NCBI GenBank assembly: GCA_038259365.1
Contig: JBBSOW010000062.1
Coordinates: forward strand, 1-17,276
Length of the DNA stretch: 17,276 nucleotides
Direction: 5' to 3'
DNA from: JBBSOW01 sp038259365
GTDB taxonomy: Bacteria; Actinomycetota; Actinomycetes; Propionibacteriales; Propionibacteriaceae
Made by a program: the position numbers and the translations under genes. The notes under the pieces are model-generated. The model saw only the letters and a list, made by a program, of their open reading frames with translations. It did no database searches and was not told the origin of the DNA. Shown here in pieces: positions 13,610 to 17,276 of this stretch (positions within the stretch are counted from its first letter, which is position 1; each line of letters starts with the position of its first letter).

Positions 13610-14023
13610 TCATGTCCGCTCCCCCTGGGGGCTCGTCGACGTGGCGCCGACGAGTCGCCGCAGGGCCAGCTTCGCCATCGGCGCATAGCCGAGCGCGAGC
13701 GGCAGCGGCAACCCGATGCGGGCCCAGGCCCGGGTACGCGAACCGCGGGACACCACTCCGTGCTGGAGCTCGACTCGCTGGCTGGCGAGGTAGACGCTCC
13801 AATCCCAGACGCGTTCCGCCTCGTCGACCGCGTCGATGCTGAACAGCAACGAAAGGCCGCCGTAGGCGTAGACCCGACCGAAGGTTCCCGGCAGCACGCG
13901 AGGGTAGGGATACTCGGCGCGCTTCATGTGCGGCGCCCACGTGGGCCACCGCTCGGGCTCGGTGTAGCGGGCCCAGACCACGTCGGGTGGGGCCGATCCC
14001 TCGGCCCGTACGGTGAGCGGCAT
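13610..14023 (-). CDS. SRPBCC (START-like) family protein
   Basis: A 137-aa cytosolic protein of the SRPBCC/polyketide-cyclase fold. The N-terminus LTVRAEGSAPPDVVWARYTE and the following PERWPTWAPHMKRAEY match the usual first strand and helices of these hydrophobic-pocket proteins; GTFGRVYAYG and a C-terminal helix (MAKLALRRLVGA) complete it. Ligand unknown. ATG 14023 has AGGA 9 nt upstream; the longer reading to 14251 overlaps the divergent acVLRF1 gene and is a shadow. Its stop lies 1 nt from the P4 inverted repeat, which may end its transcription. Confidence 0.82.
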   Translation of the reverse strand: MPLTVRAEGSAPPDVVWARYTEPERWPTWAPHMKRAEYPYPRVLPGTFGRVYAYGGLSLLFSIDAVDEAERVWDWSVYLASQRVELQHGVVSRGSRTRAWARIGLPLPLALGYAPMAKLALRRLVGATSTSPQGERT

Positions 14024-14111
14024 CTGATCACGTCCTGAACTCTGTGGCCGGTCGAGGGAATAGAGCTGCTCCATGATCTCCCACCCGGCGCCGGGCTGAG
14101 ATGATGGGTGT

Positions 14112-14729
14112 GTGCGCCAGCTACGGATTCCCCGCGACCGGGTGCGGCGTTGGCTGGAGAACTTCGAGCGTCGGCACGGCCCGACGCGGTTCGAGGTCGA
14201 CGGGTCTGAGCTTCGTTGCGTGGCCGACGACGGGGCGATCGCGACGCTCACCGTCGGCTTCGGACCGATCCCGGAGCCGACGTTGGAAGGAGCCCTGGCC
14301 CACCTCGACGTCGATCGCCGGGTGATCCTGCTGCTGGCCCGTAAGGGCGGCTACGCGGTCGGGATCGCCGAGGGTGAGCGGCTGGTGGCGTCCAAGACCG
14401 GCAGCAGCTACGTGCAGGGCAAGACCAAGGCGGGCGGCTGGTCCCAGCAACGCTACGCCCGGCGCCGGGAAAATCAGTCCACCCACGCCGCCGCCAGCGC
14501 CGGTCAGGCGGCGGCCAAGCTTCTGGGGGAGACCACGATTCCGCGATGGCTGCTCACCGGGGGCGACCGGGCCGCCGTCGACGCGGTGTTGGCGAGTCCC
14601 GAGCTCGCCCGGCTGCAACTTCCCGAGCCGTCCTTCGTGGCCGCCACCGAGGATCCTCGACAGCGCGTGCTGCTGGCCTTCATCCCGGTGGCTCTGGGGG
14701 TCGGCATCGAGCTGAACGAGCTCGCGTAG
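14112..14729 (+). CDS. acVLRF1 family peptidyl-tRNA hydrolase (Vms1/eRF1-like)
   Basis: A 205-aa actinobacterial relative of the VLRF1 release-factor-like domain found in eukaryotic Vms1. Such proteins hydrolyse or cleave peptidyl-tRNA on obstructed ribosomes. The core reads GGYAVGIAEGERLVASKTGS (79-98) and then KAGGWSQQRYARRRENQ (106-122), holding the Gly-Gly...Gln motif (Gln112/113) expected to be catalytic, followed by an Ala-rich helix. GTG 14112 has no good Shine-Dalgarno; GATGAT ends 6 nt before it, so a leaderless start is likely. It is divergent from the SRPBCC gene and 33 bp upstream of the Pr6Pr gene. Confidence 0.85.
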   Translation: MRQLRIPRDRVRRWLENFERRHGPTRFEVDGSELRCVADDGAIATLTVGFGPIPEPTLEGALAHLDVDRRVILLLARKGGYAVGIAEGERLVASKTGSSYVQGKTKAGGWSQQRYARRRENQSTHAAASAGQAAAKLLGETTIPRWLLTGGDRAAVDAVLASPELARLQLPEPSFVAATEDPRQRVLLAFIPVALGVGIELNELA

Positions 14730-14762
14730 ACCCGGCTTGCCCGAGCCCATCACAATGGGTGA

Positions 14763-15434
14763 ATGCGAACACAGCGACAGCTCGGCTGGGTGTTGGCCCT
14801 CCGTGGCGCCCTGTTCCTGTGTTCTGGGATCGGCTGGTACGCGGGGATGACGTTCAACGGCCGGTTCACCCCGGCCGACCAGGCCTACTTCTCCCAAACC
14901 TCCACCCTCATCGCCTGCCTCGTCGCCGCCGCGGGGCTGGTCTTCGCGGCGACAGGATCCACGCCGGGTTGGCTACGGAGCGTGCGGGGAGCGTCCACCT
15001 CGTTCTGCCTGGTCACCCTCATCGTCTTCGCCCTCTTACTGGGCGGAGACTACTCGACGCTCTCCTCGGTGCTGATGCACCTGATCGTGCCGATCCTGGC
15101 GCTCGTCGACTGGCTCGTGGTGGCGCCCGTGCGCCGGCTGCGGGCGTGGTGGGCGCTGGCCTGGACGGCCTTTCCGCTGGCCTATCTGCCCGTCTACGTG
15201 TGGGCGAGCCTGAGCCGACCCGCCGCCCTCTACGGGTTCTTCGATCCTCGACGCTCCGATTTCGGCCAGTGGTTTCTCATCCTGCTGACGGTCTTCGTTC
15301 TCGTGCAGTTTTCGGTGTGGGGCCTCGGGCACCGGACAGCCCGGGTCGTCGAGCGCCGGACCCCAGCCGTTCACGGTGGCTCGCAAAACCAGTTGCGCTC
15401 CCCCTATCAGCGGACAGGCTCAAAACGTAAGTAG
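14763..15434 (+). CDS. Pr6Pr family membrane protein
   Basis: A 223-aa polytopic membrane protein with six visible helices (about 8-30, 46-66, 80-98, 103-124, 130-152, 173-194). The LMHLIVPILALVDWLVV segment (helix 4), with its conserved His, Pro and Asp-Trp, is typical of the Pr6Pr/AIG1-FAR17a-like group. Function unknown; eukaryotic relatives hydrolyse fatty-acid esters of hydroxy fatty acids, which does not establish the bacterial role. ATG 14763 lacks a clear Shine-Dalgarno, while CACAAT ends 6 nt before it, suggesting a leaderless mRNA. The basic C-terminal tail ends in SKRK. Confidence 0.85.
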   Translation: MRTQRQLGWVLALRGALFLCSGIGWYAGMTFNGRFTPADQAYFSQTSTLIACLVAAAGLVFAATGSTPGWLRSVRGASTSFCLVTLIVFALLLGGDYSTLSSVLMHLIVPILALVDWLVVAPVRRLRAWWALAWTAFPLAYLPVYVWASLSRPAALYGFFDPRRSDFGQWFLILLTVFVLVQFSVWGLGHRTARVVERRTPAVHGGSQNQLRSPYQRTGSKRK

Positions 15435-15459
15435 CCATTGAGGGGAGGTTTCGCGCCAT

Positions 15460-15808
15460 GCCGTCGGTGCGGACGGCCCAGGAATCGGCGGCGAAATAGA
15501 GGCGACTGACGGTCTGATTCTTCGCAACGGAGACGAGATCGATCTCGATCTCCGAGGGCCGGACAGGGTCGCGCTCATCGGCCCGAACGGCTCCGAGAAG
15601 ACGACGCTGCTGCACACGATCGCGGGTCGAGACCAACACCATCCGAGCTCAACTCGCCCGCTTCCTGTTCCGCGGGCGGAGAGCCGATGCCCTCGTGTCC
15701 GCCCTGGCGTCCTATCGCGGCGCTCTTATCGTGGCCAGCCATGATGCGGGCTTCCTCGACGCCGCGGAGATCGACCGGACGATCGAGTTCGGGCCTTGTT
15801 CCTGGTGA
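15460..15808 (+). pseudogene. ABC-F type ATPase remnant (two internal deletions, frameshift)
   Basis: Two fragments of one ABC-F ATPase cassette survive. In the frame of 15499 the sequence reads LILRNGDEIDLDLRGPDRVA followed by LIGPNGSEKTTLL, a Walker A whose GK has become EK. At about 15637 the reading jumps one frame and continues from 15638 as IRAQLARFLF, directly joined to RADALVSALASYRGALIV and the H-loop ASHDAGFLD, stopping at 15806-15808. The Q-loop, LSGGE signature and Walker B/DEPTN are gone, evidently through two deletions, and the 5' half of the protein is absent. Non-functional. Its stop codon abuts the pdxH stop (15809). It fills the 15435-15808 gap. Confidence 0.85.
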
Positions 15809-16486
15809 CTACGGCGCGAGCAGCGTCTTTTCCCACGCGGCGCCGACTTTGCGGTAGACGACACGGTTGTGGAGCCGGTTCGGCTGGCCCTGCCAGAACT
15901 CGATCTTCTTGGGCAGCAACTGGTATCCACCCCAATGCGGTGGGCAGGGCACGTCCTGTCCGTCGAACTTGGCCTCGGACTCCTGGGCGAGCTCGGCGAG
16001 CTGATCGTCTCCACGCAGCGGTCGGGACTGCTGGGCCGCCCAGGCCGCCAGCTGGGAATCACGCGGCCGCGACTTGAAGTACTTCTCGCTTACCTTGCGG
16101 GCGACACGTGAGACCTGACCTTGGATCCGCACCTGCCGGTACAGCGGCTTGGGCCAGTAGAAGTGCAACGCCGCACGGGCGTGCGCGGCCAGGTGATTGC
16201 CCTTGTCGGACTCGTAGCTGGTGTAGAAGACGAAGCCGTCGTCGATGACGCCGCGCAGCAAGACGGTGCGCACGCTGGGTTCGCCCTGATCGCTGACGGT
16301 CGCGAGTTGCATGGCGACCGGCTCGGCGATGTCGCCGGCCTCGTAGGCACGCATCGCGCCCGTCATCCAGTCGTTGAACAGCTCGATCGGGTCGGCCGGG
16401 GACTCATCGGCCCTCAGCTGCTGGCCGTGATAGTTCTCCCGATCCGATTGCAGGCGTTTGGCGTAGTCGTCTTCGGCTGATCCCAT
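15809..16486 (-). CDS. pdxH: Pyridoxamine 5'-phosphate oxidase
   Basis: An FMN enzyme that oxidises pyridoxamine or pyridoxine 5'-phosphate to PLP (vitamin B6 salvage). At 225 aa it is close to E. coli PdxH (218). Family landmarks in order: PSVRTVLLRG, FVFYTSYESDKG, RQVRIQGQVSRV, KYFKSRPRDSQLAAWAAQQS, then WGGYQLLPKKIEFWQG, PNRLHNRVVY and the invariant C-terminal LAP. ATG 16486 is preferred: TTGAAT ends 6 nt before it (leaderless spacing) and the family alignment needs nothing earlier; ATG 16504 is an in-frame alternative. Divergent from serC, with 83 bp between starts. Confidence 0.95.
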   Translation of the reverse strand: MGSAEDDYAKRLQSDRENYHGQQLRADESPADPIELFNDWMTGAMRAYEAGDIAEPVAMQLATVSDQGEPSVRTVLLRGVIDDGFVFYTSYESDKGNHLAAHARAALHFYWPKPLYRQVRIQGQVSRVARKVSEKYFKSRPRDSQLAAWAAQQSRPLRGDDQLAELAQESEAKFDGQDVPCPPHWGGYQLLPKKIEFWQGQPNRLHNRVVYRKVGAAWEKTLLAP

Positions 16487-16557
16487 GCCTCCATTCAACC
16501 GCATCTCACCGGGGGGCCGCAGCCCAGCATCGGCCGTTGCGGCGCTTCCCTCGGTGA

Positions 16558-16563
16558 CACAAT
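16558..16563 (+). promoter_or_regulatory. -10-like hexamer of serC
   Basis: CACAAT ends 6 nt before the GTG start at 16570. A poor -35 candidate (TTGCGG, 16537-16542) is 15 nt upstream. Together with the absence of a Shine-Dalgarno this suggests a leaderless serC mRNA. Confidence 0.35.
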
Positions 16564-16569
16564 GGCGGG

Positions 16570-17276
16570 GTGCCCAGAACTCCTACCCCAGACATCGCCG
16601 TCCCCGCGGACTTCCTCCCCCGCGACGGACGCTTCGGCAGTGGTCCGGCCAAGATCCGGTCCGAGGCCCTCGACGCCCTAGCGGCCTCCGGTGCCGAGGT
16701 GATGGGCACCTCGCACCGCCAGGCGCCGGTGCGATCGCTCGTCGGACGGGTCCGCGAGGGCCTGGCCGAGCTGTTTTCGTTGCCCGAGGGGTATGAGGTG
16801 CTGCTCGCCAACGGGGGCTCCACTTTTTTCTGGGACGTGGCCGTCCAGTCCTTGATCCGAGCTCGCAGCTCGCACGCCAGCTTCGGCGAGTTCGGGGCCA
16901 AGTTCGCCGCCACGGCCGCGGCCGCACCCCACCTCGACCAACCCGTCGTTTCCACCGCCGACCCCGGCGCCTCCTGCCTGCCCGCCGTCCAGGCCGAGGT
17001 CGACGCCTACGCCTGGACGCACAACGAGACCTCCACAGGCGCCATGGCACCCGCCACGCGGATTCGCGGCGAGGATGTGGCCGAGAACGCCCTCATGCTC
17101 GTCGACGCCACCTCGGCCGCGGCGGGCCTGCCCGTCGACATCGCCGAGACCGACCTATACTACTTCGCCCCCCAGAAGGGCCTCGGCTCCGACGGCGGGC
17201 TGTGGCTCGCCACCGCCTCCCCCGCGGCCATCCAGCGCATCGAGGAGATCGCGGCGGCCGAGCGCTGGATTCCCGC
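16570..17276 (+). CDS. serC: Phosphoserine transaminase SerC (3' end beyond window)
   Basis: PLP-dependent enzyme converting 3-phosphohydroxypyruvate and glutamate to phosphoserine (serine biosynthesis, cytosol). The first 235 residues are present; the actinobacterial form is about 375. Motifs: RFGSGPAKIR (21-30), GTSHRQAPVRSLV (46-58), NGGSTFFWD (81-89), THNETSTGA (150-158), VDATSAAAG (178-186) and FAPQKGLGSDGGLW (199-212), with Lys203 as the PLP lysine. GTG 16570 is the start; the nearby ATG 16562 is out of frame. Head to head with pdxH, which supplies its cofactor. Confidence 0.93.
   Translation, partial: MPRTPTPDIAVPADFLPRDGRFGSGPAKIRSEALDALAASGAEVMGTSHRQAPVRSLVGRVREGLAELFSLPEGYEVLLANGGSTFFWDVAVQSLIRARSSHASFGEFGAKFAATAAAAPHLDQPVVSTADPGASCLPAVQAEVDAYAWTHNETSTGAMAPATRIRGEDVAENALMLVDATSAAAGLPVDIAETDLYYFAPQKGLGSDGGLWLATASPAAIQRIEEIAAAERWIP

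Noticed and set aside
14121..14897. 258-aa open frame on the minus strand
   Set aside because: Antisense to acVLRF1 and Pr6Pr; no domain features.
15458..15499. 13-codon ORF (MPSVRTAQESAAK) with a GGGGAGG 9 nt upstream
   Set aside because: Lies at the edge of the ABC-F relic in a different frame; most likely a leftover of decay, not a gene.

Overview
High-GC actinobacterial chromosome. The window carries mycothiol-linked DinB and maleylpyruvate-isomerase-like proteins, an acVLRF1-type release factor, a DtxR/IdeR regulator with every metal ligand in place, a SigR-type promoter, many GTG starts and several probable leaderless transcripts. These point to Actinomycetota. Propionibacteriales is possible but not shown. 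There is no rRNA, tRNA, CRISPR array, transposase or integrase; this is mostly ordinary chromosomal housekeeping and stress-response content.

Layout. 1-1491 (minus): an MgtE Mg2+ channel overlapping, by ATGA, a gene that runs off the left edge. 1642-2510 (plus): a small membrane protein and an HTH protein behind a promoter loaded with TTGAC/GTCAA inverted repeats. 2565-3761 (minus): two DinB-fold proteins, divergent from a WYL regulator (3824-4786) across a palindromic operator. 4779-6845 (minus): an FAD monooxygenase and a mycothiol-dependent-isomerase-like protein. 6900-9292 (minus): a nucleoside hydrolase and a 14-TM MFS transporter with a 4-base overlap. 9382-9958 (minus): a complete YefM-YoeB toxin-antitoxin operon with its operator. 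9977-10436 (minus): thioredoxin with a near-perfect SigR/SigH promoter. 10508-12255 (minus): IdeR/DtxR followed by an unrecognised 342-aa protein. 12337-13224 (minus): an SIS-domain sugar-phosphate isomerase with a perfect 23-bp tandem duplication in its leader.

13225-13609 has no conventional gene, but the plus strand holds a promoter-like pair, a strong Shine-Dalgarno with a 12-codon ORF, and a set of long perfect inverted repeats that fold into a multibranched RNA. This is the best candidate for something undescribed. It is followed by an SRPBCC protein (minus), then acVLRF1 and a Pr6Pr membrane protein (plus), then a decayed ABC-F ATPase pseudogene whose stop abuts that of pdxH (minus). 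A divergent serC runs off the right edge.

The genes do not form one pathway. A recurrent theme is thiol/redox and metal homeostasis (mycothiol enzymes, thioredoxin under a redox sigma factor, IdeR, MgtE). PdxH, which makes PLP, sits head to head with SerC, a PLP enzyme.
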